Below, piece after piece: positions 45,400 to 55,564 of a DNA stretch of 64,000 bases. Numbering within the stretch: the stretch's first letter is position 1; the number at the start of each line of letters is the position of its first letter. The DNA lies in the NCBI RefSeq assembly GCF_910593845.1, contig NZ_CAJVAS010000035.1, positions 1-64,000 on the forward strand. Reading direction: 5' to 3'. The notes beneath the pieces were generated by a model. That model was not told the origin of the DNA. It saw only the letters and a program-made list of their open reading frames with translations, and ran no database searches. A program made the position numbers and the translations under genes. This DNA comes from Paenibacillus solanacearum (lineage in GTDB: Bacteria > Bacillota > Bacilli > Paenibacillales > NBRC-103111).

Positions 45400-46749
45400 A
45401 TGAGCGAGACGAATAACGGTATGCAGGAAGCCTCGACCAAGCATGAACAAATTATTAAATATATCGAAAGCTTGTCTCCGGGCAGCAAAATATCCGTACG
45501 CAAAATTGCGGACAAGCTCGCCGTCAGCGAAGGCACCGCTTACCGGGCTATCAAAGAAGCCGATACGCTCGGACTTGTCGCGACGAAGGAGCGGGTCGGC
45601 ACGGTGCGGGTCGAGAAGAAGCTGCGTGACCAGCTCGACAAGCTGACGTTCGCCGAAGTGGTCAATATGGTGGACGGGGAAGTGCTCGGGGGCCAGGCAG
45701 GCGTCGAGAAGACGCTGCACAAGTTCGTGATCGGCGCCATGGAGGAGGACGCCATGATGCGCTACATCGATCCCGGCAGCCTGCTGATCGTCGGGAACCG
45801 CAGTACGGCGCACAGCGGCGCGCTTGAGCATGGCGCAGGGGTGCTCATTACCGGCGGCTTCGGGACGAGCGAGGAAGTGCGGAGGCTCGCGGATCAGTTG
45901 GAGCTGCCGATCATCTCAAGCAGCTACGATACGTTCACGGTCGCTTCCATGATCAATCGGGCGATCTACGACCGGCTCATCAAGAAAAAAATATTGCTGA
46001 TCGAGGACATCATTCCGAAGCAGATGCAGGTGTACTCGCTGAAGGCGAACCATACGCTGAAGGACTGGCAGCGGCTGCACGAGGAAACCGGCCACAGCCG
46101 TTTTCCGGTCGTCGACGAGTGGAACCGCGTCATCGGCATGATCACCTCCAAAGACTTGATCGGCGCGGGATCGCAGCAAACCATCGACAAGCTGATGACG
46201 CGCGGGCCCGTCACGGCGAGCCCCAGCACGTCGGTCGCTTCCGCCGCCCATATGATGGTGTGGGAAGGCATCGAGCTGCTGCCAATCATCGATATGAACC
46301 GCAAGGTGACGGCGGTCATCTCGCGCAAGGACGTGCTGAAGGCGATGCAGCACATTCAGCGCCAGCCGCAGCACGGCGAAACGTTCGAGGATTTGATCTG
46401 GTCCGGCTTCACGGAGGTCAAGGACAAGTCGTCGGAGCAAGCCGTATTTCGCGGAACGATCACGCCCCAGATGACGAACCGGCTCGGTACTGTCTCCGAG
46501 GGGGTGCTGACGGTACTGATGACGCAGGCGGCGTACCACGCCGTGCAGGATGTGAAGAAGGGCGACCTGGTGCTCGACAACATGTCGTCGTATTTCGTCA
46601 AGCCCGTGCAAATCGACAGCGAAGTTGAGATACACGCGAAAATTATCGAAGTGAGCCGTAAATTCGCCAAAACAGATGTCGAAATTTTCCATGGCGGATC
46701 GATGGTCGCCAAATCGATGCTGACGGCGCAGGTGATCGAGCAAGGGTAG
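45400..46749 (+). CDS. ytoI: YtoI, HTH-DRTGG-CBS-hotdog regulator
   Basis: A protein of about 449 residues. Order of domains: N-terminal winged HTH (VRKIADKLAVSEGTAYRAIKEA), DRTGG domain (around LIVGNRSTAHSGAL), two CBS domains (FPVVDEWNRVIGMITSKDL and LLPIIDMNRKVTAVISRKDV), and a C-terminal thioesterase-like hotdog domain. This is the YtoI architecture; it probably senses a nucleotide or acyl ligand. Start is uncertain among ATGs 45367, 45388 and 45400; none has a strong ribosome site at ideal distance. Confidence 0.88.
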   Translation: MSETNNGMQEASTKHEQIIKYIESLSPGSKISVRKIADKLAVSEGTAYRAIKEADTLGLVATKERVGTVRVEKKLRDQLDKLTFAEVVNMVDGEVLGGQAGVEKTLHKFVIGAMEEDAMMRYIDPGSLLIVGNRSTAHSGALEHGAGVLITGGFGTSEEVRRLADQLELPIISSSYDTFTVASMINRAIYDRLIKKKILLIEDIIPKQMQVYSLKANHTLKDWQRLHEETGHSRFPVVDEWNRVIGMITSKDLIGAGSQQTIDKLMTRGPVTASPSTSVASAAHMMVWEGIELLPIIDMNRKVTAVISRKDVLKAMQHIQRQPQHGETFEDLIWSGFTEVKDKSSEQAVFRGTITPQMTNRLGTVSEGVLTVLMTQAAYHAVQDVKKGDLVLDNMSSYFVKPVQIDSEVEIHAKIIEVSRKFAKTDVEIFHGGSMVAKSMLTAQVIEQG

Positions 46750-47140
46750 CGGGGATGCGGCTAGCGGACCACGGGGCACGTCAAGGTACATCAGGGCGCA
46801 TCGGGGCTTGCAAGGGGATGGGATAAGGTACATGGAGAGGCGTTGAGTCGCAAGGCGAGCGGTAGGATGCATAGGCATACGAGACAGTGCTTGAACGTGA
46901 GCAAGGAAATGTCTGCGTAAGGAGTAACTCAATAATCCAATAAATTGTTGCCCAAACCGAACTTTTTTTACTTCAAATGGCGGTTTTCCGCTCAACTGTT
47001 CGGCTAATCGAACTATTCAGAGGGTGATCCGTTTGAATAGTAGGTTTTGCCAACTATTTCGCTGTTTTCCGCCTGATCGCGTTGATTTAGTACATTAAGG
47101 GCAATTAATAGTTGTGGATTGCCTGCTCCTGAATCAAAAA
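46750..47140. repeat. Intergenic DNA with possible dispersed-repeat sequence
   Basis: No gene is seen. From about 46920 the DNA becomes AT-richer and holds related short words (GAACTATTCAG, TTGAATAGTAGG, CAACTATTTCGC) and two TTTTCCGC segments about 80 bases apart. It resembles intergenic filler that I recall as repeated in Paenibacillus genomes, but only one copy lies in this window. Confidence 0.35.
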
Positions 47141-47144
47141 GAAA

Positions 47145-47175
47145 AAGCTCTACTCACATAATGGGAGCAGAGCTT
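47145..47175. terminator. Possible terminator
   Basis: AAGCTCT (47145-47151) and AGAGCTT (47169-47175) with inner CTC/GAG pairing; flanked by A-rich and T-rich DNA. The DNA from here to 47332 shows no convincing gene. Confidence 0.5.
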
Positions 47176-47332
47176 GTTACTTTTATACCCGCCAAAGGGG
47201 CCGCATCGCATGATCCAAGACCATAAATTGGGGTGCGAACTTGGATCGAACGTGCACCTGGGATTTCGCGCGTGTTGACGCGTGGGAAAGCAGCCTGATG
47301 TGGAAGCTTTACGCACCGTCGCGATGCGCCCA

Positions 47333-47626
47333 TTATCTTTGACGGCTGAAATGGATATGGTTGCGGATCCCCGCAAACAAATTGAACAAGCCGAGCAGCA
47401 GGCAGACGGTTCCGAAGATGCGGCGGGTCACCGAGTCGGTGAAAAAGAACAGCTGCGACACGGCGATGACCGTCAGCATCAATCCCATAGCGATATTCAT
47501 GCGCGAGGCGTACAAGCCGCGAGTTGTGGCGTCCTGTCCCCGGCGGTAACGGAAGCTGTAGTACACGGTAAAGAGCAGCGTGATCACAATCAGCACGCTG
47601 AGCACAACTTGGAACTTTTCCAGCAT
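47333..47626 (-). CDS. ytpI: YtpI-like membrane protein
   Basis: A 97-residue protein with three helices (VVLSVLIVITLLFTVYYSF; IAMGLMLTVIAVSQLFFF; GTVCLLLGLFNLFAGI) separated by a basic loop, matching the YtpI family. ATG 47626 is 11 bases after GGAAG; TTG 47638 is an alternative. In B. subtilis ytpI lies next to ytoI, as here. Function unknown. Confidence 0.82.
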   Translation of the reverse strand: MLEKFQVVLSVLIVITLLFTVYYSFRYRRGQDATTRGLYASRMNIAMGLMLTVIAVSQLFFFTDSVTRRIFGTVCLLLGLFNLFAGIRNHIHFSRQR

Positions 47627-47753
47627 GGGAACAAGCACTTCCTTCTAAACAAGGGTCGCCCGGAGATCGCGATCTCGGACAAGGGGCGTCGTCTGCTTCC
47701 ACTTTAGCGATTTTTGGCATGAAAATCAACCAAATCTCCGCGCCGTTCCTTGT

Positions 47754-48263
47754 TTAGGACATCGGAATCCGTTTCCACTCCTTGACCGTGACCCAAATTT
47801 TCAGCTCGGTTTGTGTGACGACCATCCATTTTACGTTCTGCACCATATAATCTTTATCCATGACGGCCAAATACGGTTTTTGCACCAATATTTTCTCGTA
47901 AATATCCGGGTTCTCGGCAAAATCGGAAATTTTGCGGCCGATGATGACTCCGCGCAAATCGCTGTTAATGCGGCGCCGCAGCTCCGCCTCCGTCAACTTG
48001 TCCAGCTCAGTATGCTCCCCCGGGACGACATACACTTGCAGCAGGTTGATCGTATTTTGTTGATTTTTTGTTTTTTTCAGATCCGCATTTTCCCTTTGCA
48101 GTTGATTCAGATCCGTTCGCAGCACTTGATACTGCTCGATGATGAAATTGAGCTGGTGGTGATACAGGCTCATGAACAAAGCCGCACCGATCACCATCCC
48201 CGCGATGACAAGTCCCGCCGTGCGCAGGAAGCCGCCCGGCTGCCGGGCTTCAGGCGTGCTCAC
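47754..48263 (-). CDS. ytrI: YtrI, sporulation membrane protein
   Basis: A 169-residue protein: one N-terminal transmembrane helix (AGLVIAGMVIGAALFMSLYH), a coiled coil (about residues 40-68, QYQVLRTDLNQLQRENADLK) and an extracytoplasmic domain. It corresponds to YtrI, needed with YtrH for efficient sporulation under sigma-E. GTG 48263 overlaps the ytrH stop (GTGA). Confidence 0.87.
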   Translation of the reverse strand: MSTPEARQPGGFLRTAGLVIAGMVIGAALFMSLYHHQLNFIIEQYQVLRTDLNQLQRENADLKKTKNQQNTINLLQVYVVPGEHTELDKLTEAELRRRINSDLRGVIIGRKISDFAENPDIYEKILVQKPYLAVMDKDYMVQNVKWMVVTQTELKIWVTVKEWKRIPMS

Positions 48264-48592
48264 CCATTGGCTCCCCCTTTACAGATCCATTGAATCAGCG
48301 TGGAGCCCATATGAGCGCCCGTAAACGCGCAGACGATATAAACGATTTGCTTGATGGCCGGCGAGATGTGACCTTCGATGAAATTCGTTTCGATCGCGCG
48401 GATCGGATCGATCGTTCCTCCGATCGCCGCTACCATCGCCCATATTTTGATCTGCTCCGCCACGCTCGTCATGCGGTAGACCGGGGGCTCGAGCGTGAAG
48501 ACGGCGCTGATCCCCGCGAGCATCGTTCCCCCGAGCACGACGCCGAACGCCACGAAAAAATCAAGCAAACACTTCGACACGAAAGCCGCCAT
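48260..48592 (-). CDS. ytrH: YtrH, sporulation membrane protein
   Basis: A 110-residue protein with three hydrophobic segments (LLDFFVAFGVVLGGTMLAGI, WAMVAAIGGTIDPI, IVYIVCAFTGAHMGSTLI), matching YtrH. First gene of a ytrH-ytrI operon divergent from dnaE, as in B. subtilis. GGGAGGG precedes ATG 48592. Confidence 0.9.
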   Translation of the reverse strand: MAAFVSKCLLDFFVAFGVVLGGTMLAGISAVFTLEPPVYRMTSVAEQIKIWAMVAAIGGTIDPIRAIETNFIEGHISPAIKQIVYIVCAFTGAHMGSTLIQWICKGGANG

Positions 48593-48832
48593 TTCATTTC
48601 CCTCCCGTTACTTGCTGCAGCACTCCGCGCTTTGCTTCGCTGCGGTCTGCCCGCGTGTCAGGCTGCGCGAGGCAGGATTGCGGCCGAGGCGCTGGTTTGT
48701 TCGCTTAGCTATTCCTCGTCCGCAGACCGGCAAACTGCGCATAACCTGTCCTCTCTTACCTACTGTATGGCACACTTGTTCGCATTATGCTAAAATAATA
48801 ATAATAAATTTACGTCAGGGGAGGCGGCCCGG

Positions 48833-51800
48833 ATGAGCGGGTTCGTTCATTTACACGTACATAGCGAATACAGCCTGCTGGACGGGGCCGCGCGGATCGA
48901 CGATTTGGTGGGCCAAGCGGCCAGTCTGGGCATGAAGGCGCTCGCGCTCACCGATCATGGGGTCATGTACGGTGCGATTCCTTTTTACAAAGCTTGCAAG
49001 GAACGCGGCATCAAGCCGATCATCGGCTGCGAGGTATACTACACGGCAGGTTCGATCCGGCAGAAGGGCACGCGGCAGGAGCAGCCGATTTACCATTTGA
49101 TTTTGCTCGCGAAAAACATGACCGGTTATCAAAATTTGATGAAACTTGTCTCCATCGCCCATCTGGAAGGCTACCATTATAAACCGCGGATCGATCCGGA
49201 GCTGCTGGCGCGGCATGCCGAAGGGCTTATCTGCACGAGCTCGTGCCTCGGCAGCGAAGTTTCGCAGCATTTGCTGCACGGCAAGTATGACGAGGCCAAG
49301 GCGGCGGCGCTGCGGTACCGGGACATCTTCGGCAGCGATTTTTATTTGGAGCTGCAGGACCATGGTCTCTCCGAGCAAAAGAAGGTGCTGCAGGAGATGC
49401 TGCGGCTAAGCCGCGATACGGGCATTCCGCTGGTAGCGACGAATGACGTGCACTATGTGCGCGAGCCGGAGCATGAGGTGCAGGATATTCTCATCTGCAT
49501 CGGCACGGGCAAGACGGTCGACGACGAGGAACGGCTCAAGTTCCATTCGTCGCAGCTGTATTTGAAAAGTGCAGATGAGATGGCGCGCTTGTTTCCGCAT
49601 GTGCCGGAGGCGCTGGCCAATACGGCCGCCATCGCCAAGCAGTGCCATCTCGAACTCGAATTCGGCCGGTCGATTCTGCCGCAATTCGAGCCGATTCCGG
49701 AAGGGATGTCGGCAGGCGAATATCTTGCCGAACTTTGCCGCGAAGGCGTCGTGCAGCGCTACAGCTTGTCGGAGGAATGGCAGGACGAGAGCTGGCGCCA
49801 AGGCGTGCTCGAGCGGCTCGAGTACGAGCTATCGGTCATTGAGCGGATGGGGTATTCGGATTACTTTTTGATCGTCTGGGATTTTATCCGGTTTGCCCAC
49901 GAGAACGGCATTGCGACGGGACCCGGGAGGGGGTCCTCAGCGGGAAGCCTGGTCGCGTACGTGCTGCGGATCACCGACGTCGACCCGATTCGCTATCGGT
50001 TGCTGTTCGAACGGTTCCTGAATCCGGAGCGGGTATCGATGCCCGATATCGATATCGACTTCAGCGACCTGCGGCGTGACGAAGTGATCGACTACGTCGT
50101 CGGCAAATACGGCCGTGACCGGGTCGCGCAGATCATCACCTTCGGAACGATGGCGGCGAAGGCGGCGGTGCGGGACGTCGGACGGGTGCTGAACATCCCG
50201 TTCGGCGAGGTCGACCGCGCCGCCAAGTTGATCCCGCACCAGCTCGGAATGACGCTGTCGGAGGCGCTGCAGGCAAGCCCCGAGCTGAAGGCGCTGGCGG
50301 CGGCGCAGCCGAAGACGGCGGAGCTGCTGAAGCTGGCGATGAAGGTCGAGGGCATGCCGCGCCACGCGTCGACGCATGCGGCGGGCGTTATCATCTCGCG
50401 CGAGCCGCTGACCCAGTACGTCCCGCTGCAGGAGGGCACGGAGCAGACCGCGCTGACGCAGTATGCGATGGAGCATCTGGAGTCGATCGGCCTGCTCAAA
50501 ATGGACTTTCTCGGCTTGCGCACCCTCTCGATCATCGAACGGACGCTCGAATGGATTCGCGAGCAGATGGGAGAAACGCTCGACTGGACGAACATCCCGA
50601 TGGATGATCCGGCGACGTATGAGCTGCTGTGCCGGGGGGATACGACGGGCGTGTTTCAGCTCGAGTCTCCCGGCATGCGAAGGGTGTTGAAGGAGCTTCG
50701 GCCTTCGGGCTTCGAGGATATTATTTCGGTGAACGCATTGTACCGGCCGGGTCCGATGGAATTCATCCCCAAATTTATTGAATACAAGCACGGAACGGAG
50801 CAGGTCGAATACCCGCATCCGCTGCTCGAGCCGATCCTTCGCGATACGTACGGCATCATCGTATATCAGGAACAGATCATGCAGATCGCATCGCTGATGG
50901 CCGGCTTCAGTCTTGGCGAGGCGGATTTGCTGCGGCGCGCCGTCAGCAAGAAGAAGCGCGAAGTGCTCGACGAGGAAAGGGCCCATTTCGTTAAAGGCAG
51001 CCTCGGCCAAGGCTATACGGAAGCCGAAGCGAACAAGGTGTATGACATGATCGTCCGCTTCGCAGACTACGGCTTCCCGCGGGCGCATGCTACGGCGTAC
51101 GGGGTTCTGGCGTTTCAAACCGCCTACTTGAAGACGCATTATCCGGTCCACTTCATGGCATCGATGCTCACGGCCGTCATGGGCAGCCACCATAAGGTCG
51201 CCGAGTATGTGGACGAATGCCGCCGGATGGGCATCCCCGTACTGCCGCCCGACGTGAACGAAAGCGGCTTCCTGTTCACGCCTTTGCCAAGTCAGCCGGA
51301 CGGCAAGCCAGCGATCCGGTTCGGTTTGGCGGCCATCAAGAACGTCGGCACGCATGCGATCGAATCCATTATTTCCGAGCGCCGATCCGGACCTTACACG
51401 AGCCTGATCGACTTTTGCCGCCGGGTCGACTTGCGGGTGTGCAACAAGCGGGTGATGGAATCGCTCGTACAAGGCGGTGCGTTCGACTCGCTGCCGGGTC
51501 ACCGGGCGCAGTTGCTCGCGATGCTGGAGGACGCCGTCGATGCGGCGGTCAAATGGCGCAAGGATCGCGAAGACTTGCAGCTTGTTCTGGACGGGTTCGG
51601 CTTCGTGGAGGAAACGAACTGGGAAGTGCAGTATCCGGACATCGCCTCCTTCACGATGACGCAGCAGTTGGAGCTGGAGCGGGAGCTGCTCGGACTGTAC
51701 ATCTCCGGCAGCCCGATGGACGACCATGAAGAGGTGCTGCGTAAGCTGGAGCTCGATCCGATGCATCAACTGCAGGAATACCCCGACGGAAGCGAAGTGA

Positions 51801-52537
51801 TGGTCGCCGGACTGGTCGTCTCGAGCAAGACGATCGTTACCAGGAAAGGACAGCCGATGGCGTTCATGGAGCTGGAAGACCGCGTTGGGAAGACGGAAGT
51901 CGTGCTGTTTCCCGAAGTGTGGAAAAAGCACGCGCCGCTTGTGCAAAAAGGCAAGCCCGTGCTGGTGATCGCGAAGCTTCAGCTCGGGGATGAGGATTAC
52001 AAGCTGCTGGCCGATCAGCTGCTTGCGATGGACGACCCGCACCTGGAGCTGAAGGCGGTGAAGCCGTCAGCGGGCGGAGCTGGGGGCAGGCAGGGCGCGG
52101 CCCGCAGGAATGGACCGGCGGGGCGGCCCGCGGTCAAGGAGCGTCCGGCCGGAGGGCCGGGCACTCCTTCCGCCGCTGCATCCGGCGGGGGGACAGTCGT
52201 CTCTTCCGCAACTGCGTCCGCCAGTGGAGCAGGGGCTCAGCCGTCCTCCGCACCCAAGCCGGCCGACTCCGTCCCTCCCGCCGCCGCAGCCGCATCTGCG
52301 GAAGCGGCTGTCCAGCGCGTGTATGTCAAAATTTCGCCGCTGCATGAGAAGCCCGCCGTGCTCGAGATGCTCAAGCGGGTGCTCGGAAGGCATGGCGGAT
52401 TGCTGCCGGTCGTGCTGTACTACGAGAAGTCGCAGCGTTCGCTCGGCTTGAGCGATAAATACAGGGTCAACCCGACGCAGGAACTGCTCGATAGCATTGA
52501 GCGGCTGCTCGGTAAAGAATCGGTAAAAGTGAAATAA
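48833..52537 (+). CDS. dnaE: DnaE, DNA polymerase III alpha subunit
   Basis: A 1234-residue replicative polymerase; in Firmicutes DnaE extends lagging-strand primers. The N-terminal PHP domain starts FVHLHVHSEYSLLDG. The polymerase core has GPGRGSSAGSLVAYVL and the catalytic PDIDIDF (about 404-410), then the helix-hairpin-helix and OB-fold (VMVAGLVVSSKTIVTRKG). An unusual Gly/Ala/Ser/Pro-rich linker of about 80 residues (1076-1158) precedes a conserved C-terminal domain. GGGGAGG precedes ATG 48833. Confidence 0.97.
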   Translation: MSGFVHLHVHSEYSLLDGAARIDDLVGQAASLGMKALALTDHGVMYGAIPFYKACKERGIKPIIGCEVYYTAGSIRQKGTRQEQPIYHLILLAKNMTGYQNLMKLVSIAHLEGYHYKPRIDPELLARHAEGLICTSSCLGSEVSQHLLHGKYDEAKAAALRYRDIFGSDFYLELQDHGLSEQKKVLQEMLRLSRDTGIPLVATNDVHYVREPEHEVQDILICIGTGKTVDDEERLKFHSSQLYLKSADEMARLFPHVPEALANTAAIAKQCHLELEFGRSILPQFEPIPEGMSAGEYLAELCREGVVQRYSLSEEWQDESWRQGVLERLEYELSVIERMGYSDYFLIVWDFIRFAHENGIATGPGRGSSAGSLVAYVLRITDVDPIRYRLLFERFLNPERVSMPDIDIDFSDLRRDEVIDYVVGKYGRDRVAQIITFGTMAAKAAVRDVGRVLNIPFGEVDRAAKLIPHQLGMTLSEALQASPELKALAAAQPKTAELLKLAMKVEGMPRHASTHAAGVIISREPLTQYVPLQEGTEQTALTQYAMEHLESIGLLKMDFLGLRTLSIIERTLEWIREQMGETLDWTNIPMDDPATYELLCRGDTTGVFQLESPGMRRVLKELRPSGFEDIISVNALYRPGPMEFIPKFIEYKHGTEQVEYPHPLLEPILRDTYGIIVYQEQIMQIASLMAGFSLGEADLLRRAVSKKKREVLDEERAHFVKGSLGQGYTEAEANKVYDMIVRFADYGFPRAHATAYGVLAFQTAYLKTHYPVHFMASMLTAVMGSHHKVAEYVDECRRMGIPVLPPDVNESGFLFTPLPSQPDGKPAIRFGLAAIKNVGTHAIESIISERRSGPYTSLIDFCRRVDLRVCNKRVMESLVQGGAFDSLPGHRAQLLAMLEDAVDAAVKWRKDREDLQLVLDGFGFVEETNWEVQYPDIASFTMTQQLELERELLGLYISGSPMDDHEEVLRKLELDPMHQLQEYPDGSEVMVAGLVVSSKTIVTRKGQPMAFMELEDRVGKTEVVLFPEVWKKHAPLVQKGKPVLVIAKLQLGDEDYKLLADQLLAMDDPHLELKAVKPSAGGAGGRQGAARRNGPAGRPAVKERPAGGPGTPSAAASGGGTVVSSATASASGAGAQPSSAPKPADSVPPAAAAASAEAAVQRVYVKISPLHEKPAVLEMLKRVLGRHGGLLPVVLYYEKSQRSLGLSDKYRVNPTQELLDSIERLLGKESVKVK

Positions 52538-52648
52538 TCCCAGCCTCCTCCGCATAGATTAAGTAACCCGCGCAACAACGAGCGGCTTCCTGCTGGTCAA
52601 ACGCGTTTGCCGCATGTTACTGATCCTTCGGAGGAGGCGTATTTTTTG

Positions 52649-53155
52649 ATGAATCAGGATGATACCATTATCGAATGCCTGGAAAGTCGCGGTGTGACCA
52701 TCGACAGTATCGCGGACATTGTGCTTTCGCTTCAGCTTCCTTATAATCCCAAGCTGTCCAAACAAAGCTGCGTGGACAGCGTCCTGCATGTGCTTGGTAA
52801 ACGCGAAGTGCAGTATGTGCTCTATACCGGCATTGCGCTCGACGAGCTGGCGGAGAAGAAAATGCTGCCGCAGCCGCTGCAAGCGATTATGGAAGCCGAT
52901 ACCCCGCTCTACGGCGTAGACGAGACGTTGGCTCTGGGCATCGTCAATGTGTACGGCATGATCGGTCTAACGAGCTTCGGTTACTTGGACAAGAAGAAAA
53001 TCGGCATTATCCGCGAATTGAACGATCATCCCTCTGGCATACATGTGTTTTTGGACGACTTGGTCGCCGGACTGGCCGCGGCGGCATCGGCCCGAATCGC
53101 CCATCGGCATCAGGATGAACTGGACAACCCTCCGAGCCAAGCCGAATCGCCTTAA
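52649..53155 (+). CDS. pgpA: PgpA-family phosphatidylglycerophosphatase A (YutG-like)
   Basis: A 168-residue protein of the PgpA family that would dephosphorylate phosphatidylglycerophosphate; YutG is the B. subtilis relative. It begins with a helical segment ECLESRGVTIDSIADIVLSLQ and has ADTPLYGVDETLALGIVNVYGMIGLTSFGYLDKKKIG-type sequence. HPSGIHVFLDDLVAGL near the end carries conserved acids. No clear membrane helix is seen. GGAGGAGG lies 11 bases before ATG 52649; TTG 52646 is an alternative. Confidence 0.82.
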   Translation: MNQDDTIIECLESRGVTIDSIADIVLSLQLPYNPKLSKQSCVDSVLHVLGKREVQYVLYTGIALDELAEKKMLPQPLQAIMEADTPLYGVDETLALGIVNVYGMIGLTSFGYLDKKKIGIIRELNDHPSGIHVFLDDLVAGLAAAASARIAHRHQDELDNPPSQAESP

Positions 53156-53266
53156 TGACAACCATCCATGGAATTTAGACCTTCCGGCCCCCCCTCGATG
53201 CTCCGGTTGCGGGAAAAAGTGGACTTATGTTATCATTATTGCATTATGTTCGGGAGGTCTTTTTTC

Positions 53267-53458
53267 ATGTGGACGGTTATTTATATTGCTCCGACCGCTA
53301 AAATTGCTGATAAAATCAAGCAAAGACTTACGGAAGAGGGATTTCTTGTTCAGGTAAGGGCAATCAACATGACAAAGAACCAATTCGAAATCGTAGTACC
53401 CGAAGGCGAAGTGGAGGAAGTGCAGGAAGTATTGAACTCCATTTTGCATCGATCATAA
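53267..53458 (+). CDS. Small protein upstream of accD
   Basis: A 63-residue protein (WTVIYIAPTAKIADKIKQRL, then FEIVVPEGEVEEVQEVLNSI). It has a beta-alpha-beta-beta-alpha pattern like small ferredoxin-fold or DUF2007-type signal proteins. GGGAGGT precedes ATG 53267; upstream in-frame starts lack ribosome sites. A similar gene precedes accD in related bacilli as far as I recall, but its role is not known. Confidence 0.72.
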   Translation: MWTVIYIAPTAKIADKIKQRLTEEGFLVQVRAINMTKNQFEIVVPEGEVEEVQEVLNSILHRS

Positions 53459-53667
53459 ATACGGAGCCGTTCTGCAGCTGTTGCGATCATAAGTTTTTCT
53501 TATGAGTAGAGGGCATGTCATTTCGGTAAGTGCCCCAGCAGGCCAAACGGTTTGTTCATGAGAAAAATTTCATTTAAAACACGAACGTATCTTTATCGTG
53601 ATGGCTTCGGTCCAGAAGCTTTTCTTCATTTTGGACAGGCTTAAAACCGTAGGGCGAGGTGTAGTTC

Positions 53668-54594
53668 ATGCAATTCAAAGACTTATTCCAGAAGAAAAGA
53701 AAGTACGCCACCGTTCCTTCAACAAGCAGGCCCTTACAAAACCCGGTGGTTGACGGACAATTGGACGTTCCCGAGGAGCGGCCCAAGCGTGAAATTCCGG
53801 AAGGCTTGATGAACAAGTGCCCGAGGTGTGGAACGATCCAGTATAACAAAGAGCTGGACAAAAATTTAAAAGTTTGCACGGCATGCGATTATCATTACAA
53901 GCTGAACGCCGTTGAGCGGATTCAGATGATCATGGACGAGGGTCAATTCCTGGAGTATGACAGCGACATGGCGTCGGAGGACCCGCTTGATTTCCCTGAT
54001 TATAAAGCAAAATATGCCAAAAGCGTAGATGCTACCGGCATGCGGGACGCCGTGATTACCGGGGAAGGAACCATCGGCGGCTACCGTGCCGTCATGGCGG
54101 TCATGAGCTTTGATTTCATGGGCGGCTCGCTGGGATCTGTTGTCGGCGAGAAAGTGACCAATGCGATTGAGCAAGCGGTCGAGAAGAAGCTTCCGCTTCT
54201 TATTTTTTCCACTTCCGGCGGTGCGCGGATGCATGAAAGCATCTTAAGCCTGATGCAGATGGCGAAGACAAGCGCAGCCTTGGCGAGATTGAATGAACAG
54301 GGCGGTCTGTATATTTCGGTCATTACGGACCCTACGTTCGGCGGCGTGACAGCCAGCTTCGCCACGCTCGGCGATTACATCATTGCGGAACCGGGTGCCT
54401 CTTTCGGCTTTACGGGACGCAGGGTCATCGAACAGACGATTCGGCAGAAGCTGCCGGACAATTTCCAAACTGCGGAGTTCAACTTGGCGCACGGTCAGCT
54501 TGATTTGGTAACCCACCGCAAAGAAATGCGCAGTACGCTGTCGCGTCTTCTTGCGATGCATTCGCTCCAGGAGGTGACGGAAGTTGGCAGTTGA
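53668..54594 (+). CDS. accD: AccD, acetyl-CoA carboxylase carboxyltransferase beta subunit
   Basis: A 308-residue subunit that, with AccA, moves carboxyl from carboxybiotin to acetyl-CoA in fatty acid synthesis. The zinc ribbon is C51-x2-C54 and C70-x2-C73 (CPRCG, then CTACDYHYK). The crotonase-like core has [16 protein letters not shown] and [18 protein letters not shown] lies before ATG 53668. It overlaps accA by 11 bases. Confidence 0.97.
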   Translation: MQFKDLFQKKRKYATVPSTSRPLQNPVVDGQLDVPEERPKREIPEGLMNKCPRCGTIQYNKELDKNLKVCTACDYHYKLNAVERIQMIMDEGQFLEYDSDMASEDPLDFPDYKAKYAKSVDATGMRDAVITGEGTIGGYRAVMAVMSFDFMGGSLGSVVGEKVTNAIEQAVEKKLPLLIFSTSGGARMHESILSLMQMAKTSAALARLNEQGGLYISVITDPTFGGVTASFATLGDYIIAEPGASFGFTGRRVIEQTIRQKLPDNFQTAEFNLAHGQLDLVTHRKEMRSTLSRLLAMHSLQEVTEVGS

Positions 54595-55564
54595 ATTGCC
54601 ATTTGAACAACCGCTTATTGAATTGCGGGGGAAAATCGAAGAGCTGAAAAGGTTCAGCCAGGACAAGCAGATTGATTTCACGGACGAAATCGCCCGGCTT
54701 GAACTGCGCTACGAGCAGTTGGAAGCAGAACTGTACAGCTCAATGAGCACGGCGCAAAAAATGCAAATTGCCCGCCATCCGCAGCGTCCGACGACGCTTG
54801 ATTACATTCAGCACATTTTCACGGATTTCATCGAATTGCACGGCGACCGGATGTTCCGCGACGATCTGGCGATTGTCGGCGGCGTGGCCCGGCTCAATGG
54901 GGTGCCTGTAACGATTATCGGGCATCAGAAGGGTAAGGATACGAAGGATAACATCGCCCGTCATTTCGGAAGCCCGCATCCGGAAGGATACCGCAAGTCG
55001 CTTCGCTTGATGCAGCAGGCGAACAAGTTCAGACGTCCGATCATTACCTTCATTGATACGAAGGGAGCTTATCCGGGAAGTGCAGCGGAAGAACGCAATC
55101 AAGGTGAGGCAATTGCCCGCAATTTGATGGAGATGTCGTCCATGCGCGTTCCGATCATTTGCGTCGTGATCGGCGAAGGCGGCAGCGGCGGCGCGCTGGC
55201 GCTGGGGGTAGGCAACCGCGTGTATATGCTCGAGAACGCGATTTACTCGGCGATTACGCCGGAAGGTGCGGCTTCGATCATTTACCGGGACGCTTCCAAA
55301 TCGATGGAGGCGGCGGAAGCGATGAAGATCACGGCCGACGAAATCTTGAAGCTCGGCGTCATTGACGGCATTATTGCGGAACCGAAGGGCGGCGCCCATC
55401 GGGATATCGTTGTGCAGGCCGATGCAATCAAGCAGGCGCTGTGGACGAATCTGCAGGAGCTTTCCAAAATGACAGAAACTCAACTTACGGAAGACCGATA
55501 TGCGAAATTCAGAAAAATCGGCCGCTTCACCACAATTCAGGAGGGTAACCCTAATCATGCGTAA
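54584..55564 (+). CDS. accA: AccA, acetyl-CoA carboxylase carboxyltransferase alpha subunit
   Basis: A 326-residue partner of AccD. Conserved parts are [42 protein letters not shown] and [17 protein letters not shown] 54584 follows AGGAGGTGACG inside the accD end. The next gene, pyk, starts eight bases before its stop. Bacillus species have pfkA between accA and pyk; it is absent here. Confidence 0.97.
   Translation: MAVELPFEQPLIELRGKIEELKRFSQDKQIDFTDEIARLELRYEQLEAELYSSMSTAQKMQIARHPQRPTTLDYIQHIFTDFIELHGDRMFRDDLAIVGGVARLNGVPVTIIGHQKGKDTKDNIARHFGSPHPEGYRKSLRLMQQANKFRRPIITFIDTKGAYPGSAAEERNQGEAIARNLMEMSSMRVPIICVVIGEGGSGGALALGVGNRVYMLENAIYSAITPEGAASIIYRDASKSMEAAEAMKITADEILKLGVIDGIIAEPKGGAHRDIVVQADAIKQALWTNLQELSKMTETQLTEDRYAKFRKIGRFTTIQEGNPNHA

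Noticed and set aside
47134-47376. Leftward 80-codon frame downstream of ytpI
   Set aside because: No ribosome site; it crosses the hairpin at 47145-47175 and overlaps the ytpI end.
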